From contig JAFGGG010000020.1 in assembly GCA_016930675.1 (NCBI GenBank), positions 1 through 49,173 on the forward strand: a stretch of 49,173 nt of DNA. Reading direction: 5' to 3'. Shown one piece after another: positions 1-8,327 of this stretch. The notes below the pieces were generated by a model that was given only the letters and a program-made list of their open reading frames with translations, did no database searches and was not told the DNA's origin. Source of the stretch: Spirochaetales bacterium. GTDB taxonomy: Bacteria > Spirochaetota > Spirochaetia > SZUA-6 > RPPD01. The position numbers and the translations under genes were made by a program. Position 1 is the first letter of the stretch, and every line of letters starts with the position of its first letter.

Positions 1-707
1 CCGACAACAGCATAATCTCCGGATATCGATACCGCACCGCCGAACCAATCATTATCTTCTGCATCCGGGGCTGTAATTTTCACACCCGCATCCCAGGTGG
101 TTATCCCCGTACGGTGAAAGATATACGCCGCTCCCCTGTCGCTTCCCGCTCCGTCTTCATAACAGGCACCGACAATGGCATAATCTCCGGATATCGATAC
201 CGTCGACAGCATATCATTATCTTCTGCGTCCGGGGCGATAATTTTAACACCCGTATCCCAGGTGTTTATTCCCGTACGGTGAAAGATATACGCCGCTCCC
301 CTAAAGGTTCCTGCTCCGTTTTCAAAAAAAGCACCGACAATGGCATAATCTCCGGATATCGATACTGACATACCGAACCAATCGCCGTCTTCTGCGTCTG
401 GGGCGATAATCTTAACACCCGCATCCCAGGTGGTTATCCCCGTACGGTGAAAGATATACGCCGCTCCCCTGTCGCTTCCCGCTCCGTCTTCCGTACAGGC
501 ACCGACAATGGCATAATCTCCGGATATCGATACTGAATATCCAAACCAATCATTATCTTCCGCATCCGGGGCTATTATTTTTTGTATTTCAGACGGTGTA
601 GGATATCCCATTGCTCCGGTTAAGAGGTTAAAATCATCACATGTAAAATAAGCAAAAGCTAAAAAAATTATGAGGATTAATCTAAAAAAAATTGTGTTCT
701 TTTTCAT
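1..707 (-). CDS. FG-GAP repeat lipoprotein, 3' end outside window
   Basis: Read on the minus strand from an ATG at 705-707, the frame stays open to the window edge, so only the N-terminal 235 codons are visible. The start is preceded by GAGGAT, which overlaps the upstream gene's stop region. The protein opens with a charged-then-hydrophobic signal ending FTC-DD, a relaxed spirochaete-style lipobox, so it is probably a lipoprotein. It then has tandem 55-56 residue units, each carrying a SISGDYAIVGA core, a DRGAAYIFHR stretch and an APDAEDNDWFG segment. These are FG-GAP/integrin-alpha-like propeller blades; the family is usually surface-exposed and adhesive. It follows the 718-1293 gene by 10 bp, so the two are probably cotranscribed. 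The exact function is unknown. Confidence 0.85.
   Translation of the reverse strand, partial: MKKNTIFFRLILIIFLAFAYFTCDDFNLLTGAMGYPTPSEIQKIIAPDAEDNDWFGYSVSISGDYAIVGACTEDGAGSDRGAAYIFHRTGITTWDAGVKIIAPDAEDGDWFGMSVSISGDYAIVGAFFENGAGTFRGAAYIFHRTGINTWDTGVKIIAPDAEDNDMLSTVSISGDYAIVGACYEDGAGSDRGAAYIFHRTGITTWDAGVKITAPDAEDNDWFGGAVSISGDYAVV
12..575. repeat. Coding tandem repeat, 165-168 bp period
   Basis: The motif beginning ATAATCTCCGGATATCGATA recurs at 12, 180, 345 and 513, giving periods of 168, 165 and 168 bp. Every unit encodes one FG-GAP blade of the minus-strand lipoprotein. Units are nearly identical at the nucleotide level, and one lacks a codon (DMLSTVS in place of DWFGxxVS). The array continues past the left edge. 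Such identity suggests recent amplification or ongoing gene conversion. Confidence 0.9.
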
Positions 708-717
708 GTTGTCATCC

Positions 718-1293
718 TCAGAATCCTACTCCTATCCTTAATCCCGGAGAAAAAGCCATGTAACTCGGATCGCTGAATAAGATCAGAATAAAACTGAAAT
801 ATTGAGATATACGTACATGAGGTAAAATATAACCTCCGAATCCCAGTGAAGCGCTTATAAAAGGCTTTAAAACGAATATAGTAACTGTGTAATCAGGATA
901 ATTGATGAAGTTTAAAGCCACACCGCCATTCAATTCAACAAAAAGGTTTACAGGAAAAGTAAAATTGGGAGTAAATTTTAGATTTACGGCAATGGGAAAT
1001 GAGAGCATGTCATAAAAGTATAAAACATCGCTTGTCGTTGATTCAAAAATACATCCCGCGTAAACTCCGACACCCAATATAAACCAGTCAAAGGGAAGAT
1101 TATATCCAAAACAAATGTTGGCGTTTATTCCGGAAACCATTATTTCGGTTAAAGGATTTGAAGGGACTGATAATCCGAATGTTAGTGTAATATAGTAAGG
1201 ATCGTCGGGCATTGTATAGCCGGCTTCGTCTATGGCAAAAACTTGATTGGAAATTAGAATGAATAAAAGGATAAAGGGGCATATTTTTTTCAT
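718..1293 (-). CDS. Small outer-membrane beta-barrel protein
   Basis: 191 residues from the ATG at 1293. An in-frame ATG nine codons upstream would put charged residues (RLGKGNR) before the signal, so I prefer MKKICPF. The protein has a clear Sec signal (MKKICPFILLFILISNQVFA, then IDEAG). The rest is alternating hydrophobic/aromatic strands (YYITLTFGLSVP, FISASLGFGGYILP) ending in phenylalanine within LRIGVGF, a typical outer-membrane C-terminus. About eight strands would fit the length. It lies immediately upstream of the FG-GAP lipoprotein on the same strand. No specific family is recognised. Confidence 0.75.
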   Translation of the reverse strand: MKKICPFILLFILISNQVFAIDEAGYTMPDDPYYITLTFGLSVPSNPLTEIMVSGINANICFGYNLPFDWFILGVGVYAGCIFESTTSDVLYFYDMLSFPIAVNLKFTPNFTFPVNLFVELNGGVALNFINYPDYTVTIFVLKPFISASLGFGGYILPHVRISQYFSFILILFSDPSYMAFSPGLRIGVGF

Positions 1294-1434
1294 AGAGCGG
1301 TTGCCTTTACCTAATCTCAATTAAAAATTACTGAATATATTCTACTTTGAGTTTAAGATTATTTTTACCGCAATTCAAATTAATATTAGTAGAGGCTTGT
1401 TCCATTTAATATTTTTTTCTCGCTTTGGGCTGAC

Positions 1435-1623
1435 ATGCGGACATCCGTATTTCATGTAACCATAAAGGGACTGCGTAATGACAAGGGGCTGTTCGGAGTA
1501 CCGCTTGAGGGATAAGGGTTCTCAAATGATGCCATGGGCGTGATGAGCGCTCCTTCCTTTGAAGATGCTTCGCTGGAGCTTGCAGGGATGGAAAAACATA
1601 TTGTCATTAATATTGTGTATTAA
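1435..1623 (+). pseudogene. DUF2141 remnant with internal deletion and stop
   Basis: One plus-strand frame reads VFHVTIKGLRNDKG, then LFGVPLEG, a TAA, then GFSNDAMG and APSFEDASLELAG, ending IVINIVY and a stop. These match, in order, the start (VTVxGLRNDKG) and the end (FGxPxEGYGFSNDA, PSFEDA) of DUF2141 secreted proteins, which are normally about 140 residues. The middle (about 60-70 residues) is missing without loss of frame. The expected Tyr of EGYGFSN is a TAA. Upstream codons (FNIFFSLWAD) look like the tail of a signal peptide. This is a decayed gene, identified by motif memory rather than a search. Confidence 0.6.
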
Positions 1624-1653
1624 AATGATATAAAGCGTGTATAATTAAGTGCG

Positions 1654-3942
1654 CTAAAAACGGGATGCATAAAACCTGAAATACTTGCACTCTTTTATGA
1701 TTTTTTCATAGTACTCCGTATCACTATAGTTGTCTTTTAGTACTTTGAAATATTCCCTGTAACCCTTGAGGTGTTTTGATTCTTCAATCTGCCAGATTTC
1801 ATTTTCGCGGATATATTTTTTCCATTTTTTATAACCCTGACCGTAACCGTAATCTTTGGTATTATACGTTAGATCGAACATGTTCTGGCGGCATTTGGCC
1901 ATCAAAAACAGGCACTCGGCTTTTAACTCTTTATCCTTTGTATACTCGAACGCCTTTTGGTAATGGTGCAGGGCCCTGGAACAGTCGGTTAAGCCTGAAT
2001 AATAAGAGCCGCTTCGAAAGTAGCCCGCCAGGTCCCAGGACTTTCCGAAATAGGTGATATTGTAATAGGCGTTGCCCAGCAGGTAATGGCTGCGGGCGTT
2101 GTGAGGATCTTTTTTCAGGCTGGTGTGCAGTTCCAGCAGCTTTTGGGCGAACTCAAGCTTGGAGATGGTTTTTCCTTTATACTCATAATGCCAGATCACA
2201 TCATGCATGCTTGCTGAAAAGGGGTCGATGTAGTCCTGCCCGGTGCGCAGGTTTTTCGGCAGGGCCAAATAGATGGCGATCGCCTCATCGACTCTGCCGT
2301 CAAGCAGCAGGAGAGTGGCCTTCAGCTCAAGCAGGGAGTTTTTGAGTTCGGCGAAATCTGCGTCATGCACAAGAAGCTCCGCCGAGAATTCGCGATTACC
2401 GCTGAAACAGGCGTTCATACGCAGCAGAAGGAATTTTTGAAAAAGCGTGAGCCGCTTTTGGTATGCCAGATCCAGCAGCTGCTGAACCACCGCGCCGTCG
2501 GGATTGGACATCAGGCCGTAGATACTGGTATAGTAATACTTGTGAGGTGTGTGTTTTGTGTAAATTTCACACATGGAATCGAGCACGAATTGGGTAATCT
2601 CATGATTGGCGATATTGTCCGGATACGCGTTCATAAGCATGACCATAATTTCATTTTCTTTATTTTTATCGATCGTCCGCAGTTCGCTTACGGAAAGCGC
2701 GGTGTGAATGATATTTATCTGTTTTCTGTAAGCGCTTTTAACGGTGGAAATACTGTTCAATGTGTTGCGCGCGTGTTTTAGATCGTAGCTTAAAAAATCA
2801 AGATACGCGGAGCATATTTGAAAGAAGGCTTTGTGCTCTACGGTTTTTTGCGCGGTAACCATGTTTACGAATTCTTTGAGCGCGGCCAGATAATCCAGCA
2901 GCTTGTGGTAGTTATGGGTGCCGCGGTTTTTCCGGATGATGATATAATTATTTTCGAGCGCATCCCGCAGAAGTTCGTCTTCCAGTCTGTTTATTTCCCG
3001 TACGGTCAAGAGATGAAGATAGGGTGACGAAGGATGCAAACGATATATGTTCTTCATTTCCTCCAGAGCCACGCTGGTCGGATCCATGGCCCTCAAGAAA
3101 TAGAGTGTGGCTTTCTCTTCATTATTATTGCAAAGCGCCAGGCACTGTCTCCATTCCCCATCCGACTGCACACGGAAACTGTAAAACGAGCTGTATCTTC
3201 TGCTGGGACATTCGGCGAAGACCCGGGAGAAGAGATATAAACCCTCGGCTCGCCTGTCAAGCTTTAAAAGCGCGCCCGCTTTATGATCCAGCGCCCAGTA
3301 TGAGATGATGCTTTCATGGCCCAATGGGGCGATTACTTCATTATAGAGTGAGACGCACTCGGAGAGTCTGTTTTCATGATGCAGCAGCTTGACGGTCTGA
3401 AAGGCGTAGCGCAGCTTGAGAAAGTGCGACGTGCTTTGGGCAATTCCCTTTTTCCCCTGTTCGATAAGAGCTGCTTCACCCCCGTCGTCGGGTTTTTCTT
3501 TCCAGTAATGGCGGATGTTGCAGTATTTTTCACAGAGTTTTGCAAATTTTAAATAGTGTAAAACATTATTTTTACCGGTGGCGGCAAGTGATCGCAGTGC
3601 CCGGTTTTTGCCATTGTACCTTCCTTTTAACGCGTCTTCCAGCTCCTGCGCGGAGCTTTCGTATACCACAACCTTAAGCTCATCACTTATTTCCGTTAGT
3701 CCCAAAAAACGCACCCACTCTTCAATATTATCATCTTGCTCATAGTTCCCATTGATCCAGTGATTGGAATAATTGGGAGTGGTATAGAAGAGGGGAGAGT
3801 ATTCGTCGCTTAAAAGCAGCGTGGGATCCAGCAGGTTATAGTACATATGATAATCGACCCAGCCGCATGCATGTGCTTTGGGAGCGGAAAAGGCAAGCAC
3901 CAGGCTAATCAAAACGACTGCCGATATCTTCCAACTCTTCAT
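1654..3942 (-). CDS. Large exported helical (TPR-like) protein of unknown function
   Basis: 762 residues. A signal peptide (MKSWKISAVVLISLVLAFSAPKAHA) is followed by CGWVDYHMYYNLLDP, resembling a CGW...NLxxP opening that I associate with uncharacterised secreted proteins of Bacteroidetes and relatives. The body is strongly helical, with TPR-like pairs such as RSHYLLGNAYYNI and HHYQKAFEYTKDKELKAECLFLMAKCRQ at the C-terminus. The start is fixed by an AGAGGAG Shine-Dalgarno five bases before the ATG. Its 5' end overlaps the 3905-4954 lipoprotein gene by 38 bp, so it is the last gene of a three-gene minus-strand operon. The catalytic role, if any, is unknown; a scaffold role is plausible. Confidence 0.8.
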   Translation of the reverse strand: MKSWKISAVVLISLVLAFSAPKAHACGWVDYHMYYNLLDPTLLLSDEYSPLFYTTPNYSNHWINGNYEQDDNIEEWVRFLGLTEISDELKVVVYESSAQELEDALKGRYNGKNRALRSLAATGKNNVLHYLKFAKLCEKYCNIRHYWKEKPDDGGEAALIEQGKKGIAQSTSHFLKLRYAFQTVKLLHHENRLSECVSLYNEVIAPLGHESIISYWALDHKAGALLKLDRRAEGLYLFSRVFAECPSRRYSSFYSFRVQSDGEWRQCLALCNNNEEKATLYFLRAMDPTSVALEEMKNIYRLHPSSPYLHLLTVREINRLEDELLRDALENNYIIIRKNRGTHNYHKLLDYLAALKEFVNMVTAQKTVEHKAFFQICSAYLDFLSYDLKHARNTLNSISTVKSAYRKQINIIHTALSVSELRTIDKNKENEIMVMLMNAYPDNIANHEITQFVLDSMCEIYTKHTPHKYYYTSIYGLMSNPDGAVVQQLLDLAYQKRLTLFQKFLLLRMNACFSGNREFSAELLVHDADFAELKNSLLELKATLLLLDGRVDEAIAIYLALPKNLRTGQDYIDPFSASMHDVIWHYEYKGKTISKLEFAQKLLELHTSLKKDPHNARSHYLLGNAYYNITYFGKSWDLAGYFRSGSYYSGLTDCSRALHHYQKAFEYTKDKELKAECLFLMAKCRQNMFDLTYNTKDYGYGQGYKKWKKYIRENEIWQIEESKHLKGYREYFKVLKDNYSDTEYYEKIIKECKYFRFYASRF

Positions 3943-4954
3943 ATGAATACTCCTCTATCAAATAATTGTTTAAATGAAAAAAAATGATATTGAGATCCTG
4001 ATTGCGGATTTTTGGTCTGAGCATCTCCGCAGCCTGCTGTAATACAGCTATCTCAGCATCCTCATAGCGTAATATATCATCTTTGTAGAGATAATACCCT
4101 CTAAAATAAAAGCTTTTTTTAACTTTAAAACGCCTGCTGTCTGTTTGTTCTAACTCTGCTGTTTTTTCAAGCATATCCAGCGTCACATTGTGGATAAGCT
4201 TTGTCACTTTATCGAAACGCAGTAAAACAGCCCAGGAAAACGCAGGCAGGGCAATGTCGATCCGCAGCGGATAATCTTGCAGATTAACAAGATAGTCCTT
4301 TCCCTTCTCAAGATCGATGATTGAATTTTCGGTTTCTATGTCATCAAGATCCGCCATGTTGTAAAACATCAACACACCTTTATCCGCGGGCGGTATGCCG
4401 GTTGTGTGGGCGTATGTAATCTGGTGCAGGCGGAGGGTGGTTGTAAGTGTTATATGCGGTTGCAGATTTTTTAGCTGTTTTAATAGCGTGAAATATTTTT
4501 GTTTTGTGCTTAAGCTCCAGTCACAGTCGATCTGCAGCTCGCGAGTGCCAGACATGTTGGCGGCGCTTTGTAAAGTTTTTAAAAGAGTGGTAATTCTCCG
4601 GGCCAGCAGCGGGATATGCTCCTTGGAGATTTTTTTCAGCGCTCTATTGGCAATAAAAACACAGGGTATGATTTCAATATGCGCAGGTAAATGTGTACTA
4701 AAATGGATCTTGGCCAGAGGCACTGCGTCCCTGGCAGACTCATCCCAATCAACATCAAAGAATTTAACGTATAAGGTATGTGTATCCAAATTTTCAAGAT
4801 ACGTAAGCTGCCCCGGAGAGAGAGTAAAAACCTGCTGCCAGTAATAAAAGCCGATATTGGTACGTCTTTGCGTGTGGCAGGCAATAAAGAGGAGAGAAGC
4901 CATACACAAAACTACTGCCTTTTTAATTAAAATATTAGAACGTATCGGAAACAT
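3905..4954 (-). CDS. Lipoprotein, possibly TIM-barrel (DUF3142-like)
   Basis: 349 residues from the ATG at 4954, chosen because AAAAGG sits five bases upstream; the further ATG at 4981 has no good site. The N-terminus has a hydrophobic stretch with lipobox LLFIAC followed by HTQRR. The central region has RELQIDCDWSLSTKQKYF, then helical LLKQLKNL, then a strand with ITLTTTLRLHQI. This alternation and the xxxQxDxDW motif resemble DUF3142 and other glycosidase-like TIM barrels (inference). It overlaps the preceding gene by 20 bp and the following gene by 38 bp, so all three are translationally linked. Enzymatic function is unproven. Confidence 0.7.
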   Translation of the reverse strand: MFPIRSNILIKKAVVLCMASLLFIACHTQRRTNIGFYYWQQVFTLSPGQLTYLENLDTHTLYVKFFDVDWDESARDAVPLAKIHFSTHLPAHIEIIPCVFIANRALKKISKEHIPLLARRITTLLKTLQSAANMSGTRELQIDCDWSLSTKQKYFTLLKQLKNLQPHITLTTTLRLHQITYAHTTGIPPADKGVLMFYNMADLDDIETENSIIDLEKGKDYLVNLQDYPLRIDIALPAFSWAVLLRFDKVTKLIHNVTLDMLEKTAELEQTDSRRFKVKKSFYFRGYYLYKDDILRYEDAEIAVLQQAAEMLRPKIRNQDLNIIFFHLNNYLIEEYSYEELEDIGSRFD

Positions 4955-6008
4955 ACAGCCTTTTACCGGTACGGATGTCAAAAATCTGCAGATAGATTCC
5001 CTGCGCTTCGATCCCTTCCAAAATTAATCTGTTCTCATGCAGGCTTAAATAAACTTTATTGTAATACTGTGAATGCTCCGCATGTAACTGTTTTACGTCT
5101 GCCTTCCACACGAATTCTCCTGTTCTGAGATTAAAAGCGCGCAGCGTTGAACCGGTATCTATTTTAGAATATTCCGTTACATAAAGTACATCATCCACAA
5201 GGACCGTCTCTACAGTATCATAATAATGAGTACTGACCTTGGCAATCGGGGTATTGCCGGAAAGCATAATCACTCTGAGATCCGAAGTATTGTCATCTAT
5301 TTGTATGAAACCTATGATTCCGTTTTCATCCTCGGCCCGGATGACTCCGTTAATCGTGAATTCATAAGTAGTTGTAGTTCCCGCTTTTAAATCAATAACG
5401 CATGTCTTTTTATAATCGGATGAATAGGAAGTAAATACCAGATGGGTGTCAGTATGTATGAAGTAATCAAGATAGGAATAGGAGTGATAGGAATCTTCTT
5501 TCTCTGCGACGGGTGTGTATTCAAAGCTATGGCTGAATAACTCATTGCCGTTTTTATCATACTCAGATATAAAATATCTGTATTGATCCTTTACTCTTCT
5601 TATATGCAAAACTCCATGGGATGTAGCGATAAGATAATTGTTGACGGATGAAGAATCAAATTTGATATTTGCTTTCTCGTAATTAATAATAGATTCTTTA
5701 TCAGTGTCCCGATCCGTAATTTTTATCTCATTGTCATTTATTATCTCAAAGACAGTGTTTTCATAAATTACTACCTGGTAAGCATATCTAAACCAAAGCG
5801 GTATCTCAAATCTGGCGTGGAATTTACCTGCTGTTTTAAAATCGGACGTCACTATGTCGTCAACCTCGATAATTTGCAATGTATTCAGGTCGATATAGCT
5901 GTGGTTAAAGAAGTATAAATGTTCCTTATCAGAATCCATGGTTTGGGCGTAGCCTGTGATAATTGCCAATAAAGTTATGCTAAAAAAAATTAATAATCGC
6001 TTTGCCAT
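4935..6008 (-). CDS. Exported beta-propeller (PQQ-repeat-like) protein
   Basis: 357 residues with a Sec signal (MAKRLLIFFSITLLAIITGYAQ). The mature part is beta-rich with repeated four-strand patterns. Its C-terminus reads LRAFNLRTGEFVWKADV and LQIFDIRTGKRLYVSD, the classical 'D/N-xxTGkxxW' pattern of PQQ/YVTN-like propellers. No PQQ-dehydrogenase active-site motif is visible, so it is probably a binding protein. It is the first gene of the overlapping trio 4935-6008, 3905-4954 and 1654-3942. The 190-bp gap to the divergent radical SAM gene should hold promoters for both directions. Confidence 0.75.
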   Translation of the reverse strand: MAKRLLIFFSITLLAIITGYAQTMDSDKEHLYFFNHSYIDLNTLQIIEVDDIVTSDFKTAGKFHARFEIPLWFRYAYQVVIYENTVFEIINDNEIKITDRDTDKESIINYEKANIKFDSSSVNNYLIATSHGVLHIRRVKDQYRYFISEYDKNGNELFSHSFEYTPVAEKEDSYHSYSYLDYFIHTDTHLVFTSYSSDYKKTCVIDLKAGTTTTYEFTINGVIRAEDENGIIGFIQIDDNTSDLRVIMLSGNTPIAKVSTHYYDTVETVLVDDVLYVTEYSKIDTGSTLRAFNLRTGEFVWKADVKQLHAEHSQYYNKVYLSLHENRLILEGIEAQGIYLQIFDIRTGKRLYVSDTF

Positions 6009-6199
6009 AAATTATCATACATGCAGTCAGAATTCAGGTCAAGAGAATGAAAAGCCTTGAATGTAAAGAAGATTGAATATAATAAAGGATATAAATAGGC
6101 TATAATTTAACATTATGGTCTATTAAGTTTATTATTTATGATCTTGAGTTTTTTAAATATTATAGATGATTTTTGCGGTTTAATAAGGTAATATCGAAC

Positions 6200-7489
6200 A
6201 TGCACATTTTATTGATCAATTCCAACCGCTATCGGTTTCCTCCCGTTATTCCGCTGGGTCTTGAATACCTGGCCGGGGCTTTGGAGCACTCCGATCATGA
6301 CTGTACTGTTCTGGATCTTTGTTTTGCCGCGGATCCGCAGAAAGAGATTCATGCCGCGATCATGAAGGTAAGACCCGATGTTGCTGGTATCAGCATTCGT
6401 CAGATTGACACGGTGCTCTATCGCAACAATGAGTTCTTTCTGGACCAGATAAAGGAATACGTTGGCTGCTGCAGGCGGCACAAACTCAAGGTTGTGCTGG
6501 GCGGTTCCGGATTTTCCATTATGCCGGAAGCTGTGTTGCACTATACTGGAGCCGATTGGGGAGTGGCGGGACCGGGAGAACAGACGCTGCCCCGGCTGCT
6601 GGATGCGTTGAAGCAGGGCCGGCCGATCGAGCGGTTATGGGATGGCTTTGACATTCCGACCGGATTTTCCTTTCCCAGAAAAAAATCAGTGGATTACACA
6701 CCGTATCTTGAAAAAGAGGGAGTCGTGGGTTTTCGCACGCAGCTTGGCTGTACGGAAAACTGTTTCTTCTGTGTTGAAGGGGGGAAAAAGCTGATTTTTC
6801 ATCCTCCTGCGGCTGTGGGCAAAGAGCTTGCCGAGCTGAAGGCTGTGGGCTTTACCGATTTCCACCTGTGCGACAGCGAGTTCAATCAGAAACTTGAACA
6901 CTGTATTGCGGTATGCAAGGCCATAATCAGACAGGCGCGCGGTATAAACTGGTCTCTGTATATGAAGCCGGAGCCGTTTTCCGCGAAGCTTTTCAGTTTA
7001 CTCAAAGAATCGGGAGCGGAGTCCCTTACGTTGAGCCTGGATACCCTCTCTATGCGGGCTGCGCAGCACAAAAAACGTAAACAAGCAGCCCGTTTTTTCG
7101 ATCTGGCAGCGCGCGAGGATATAAAAGTGGCGGTTGACCTTTCCGTGGGCGCTCCGGGGGAAGATGCCTCTGAAGTAAAAGCCGCTATCGATTTTCTGGA
7201 TGAGCAGCCTGTTACCACCGTGGGGGTGAACTCGTACTATAGAGTGTATCCTGGTACTGCGCTGTTTGACACTGTCCGTCGGAATCACGCTTATAAAAAG
7301 CGTCTTATCAATTTTACATCGGATAACGAGTTTGTCCACCCCGTGTTTTTCAATCTGATCCCCGAACAAAAACTGGCTGAGATTATAGACCGCAGATCCA
7401 AGTTCCGTATTGAGGGTTTGGAAATGGCGACCAATTATCAGCGGGTAAAAAAACATACTACCCCGGAGCAGGATTCGTTTCAGTATTGA
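6200..7489 (+). CDS. B12-binding-domain radical SAM protein
   Basis: 429 residues from the ATG at 6200 (MHILLINSNRYRFPPVIPLGL). A TTG nine codons upstream is possible but less convincing. Residues 1-140 form a cobalamin-binding-like Rossmann domain of the kind that precedes many radical SAM enzymes, but no DxHxxG motif is visible, so B12 may not be bound. The radical SAM cluster motif CTENCFFC (Cys at about 184, 188 and 191) is intact. Further barrel features are ELKAVGFTDFHLCDSEFN and a VDLSVGAPGE strand. It belongs to the broad class that includes methyltransferases and MiaB-like enzymes; the substrate cannot be told. It appears monocistronic. Confidence 0.85.
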   Translation: MHILLINSNRYRFPPVIPLGLEYLAGALEHSDHDCTVLDLCFAADPQKEIHAAIMKVRPDVAGISIRQIDTVLYRNNEFFLDQIKEYVGCCRRHKLKVVLGGSGFSIMPEAVLHYTGADWGVAGPGEQTLPRLLDALKQGRPIERLWDGFDIPTGFSFPRKKSVDYTPYLEKEGVVGFRTQLGCTENCFFCVEGGKKLIFHPPAAVGKELAELKAVGFTDFHLCDSEFNQKLEHCIAVCKAIIRQARGINWSLYMKPEPFSAKLFSLLKESGAESLTLSLDTLSMRAAQHKKRKQAARFFDLAAREDIKVAVDLSVGAPGEDASEVKAAIDFLDEQPVTTVGVNSYYRVYPGTALFDTVRRNHAYKKRLINFTSDNEFVHPVFFNLIPEQKLAEIIDRRSKFRIEGLEMATNYQRVKKHTTPEQDSFQY

Positions 7490-7817
7490 AAAAATATAAT
7501 TACAAAATAGACAAAGATTTTTTCTTAAATGTCTTGGTTAAATGATTGCCCGTCGCAAAAAACAGCCTTTATGTATTATTCATATAAATAATAAGAATAT
7601 ATAGAAAATCTGGGCACCATGGAAACATATTACCCCGGAATATATAAATCGTTTGGTAGTTCGATCAATAAATGTTACTGATAATTATTAAAACAAGATT
7701 GTTATAAAAGCTAAAAAGAGAAGCGGAGAAGAAAACTTCACAACGTTTTTTTTCTAAAATATGATTACCATGAAAATATACGGTCGGTTTGTGCACCCAG
7801 CCGCACCCGGAAAAAAA
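7490..7817. other. AT-rich intergenic region, no gene seen
   Basis: 328 bp between convergent genes. I see only reading frames of about 20 codons, no good Shine-Dalgarno and no GC stem with a T-run. It is probably a convergent 3' untranslated region. Confidence 0.5.
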
Positions 7818-8327
7818 TCATGAAGCAAGATCTTTTATGGGGATCAGCAGGCCCCCGGCTTTTTCAATGGTCTTATGGACCTTGGTGATGTTTTTTTCCG
7901 GATAGGTTCCGGAATTGCTGTGGGCGTCGGAAACCAGTATGGTTTCATACTCCAGCTCCAAGGCTCCCAGAGTTGTTTTTAGAATACAGCATTGCGATAA
8001 AAGACCGCAGATAAGGACCTTTTTAATGCCCTTTTCCTGCAGTATATTGTGCAGCGGTGTTTCGAAAAAGGAGTTACCCTTTTTTTTGCCTATGAAAATG
8101 TCGTCGGAACGGGGATGCAGCCCTTTGTGCAGCTGCCAATCCGCAGAGTTCCTTTTCATGGCGCCGGAACTTTCATGCTGAATATATACGATAGGGACAT
8201 TATTCTTACGGGCAAACTGCTCAAGATTCTTTATATTTTCCATTAGGATCTCTTCTTTATACACGGGATCCTGTCTTTGAAAAAGCCAGGCTTGGACATC
8301 CACGATCAATAAGGCCGTATTCTTCAT
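7818..8327 (-). CDS. Isochorismatase-family cysteine hydrolase
   Basis: 169 residues, full length for the family. The catalytic triad is visible: Asp in ALLIVDVQ (residue 10), Lys in FIGKKKGNSF, and the nucleophilic Cys in GLLSQCCILKT, where the second Cys aligns with the usual CV/T position. The cis-peptide region precedes the Cys. Members hydrolyse isochorismate, nicotinamide, N-carbamoyl compounds and similar substrates; nothing here picks one. Its ATG overlaps the stop of the cyclophilin gene (TAATG), so translation is coupled. No signal peptide is seen, so the protein is cytosolic. Confidence 0.9.
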   Translation of the reverse strand: MKNTALLIVDVQAWLFQRQDPVYKEEILMENIKNLEQFARKNNVPIVYIQHESSGAMKRNSADWQLHKGLHPRSDDIFIGKKKGNSFFETPLHNILQEKGIKKVLICGLLSQCCILKTTLGALELEYETILVSDAHSNSGTYPEKNITKVHKTIEKAGGLLIPIKDLAS

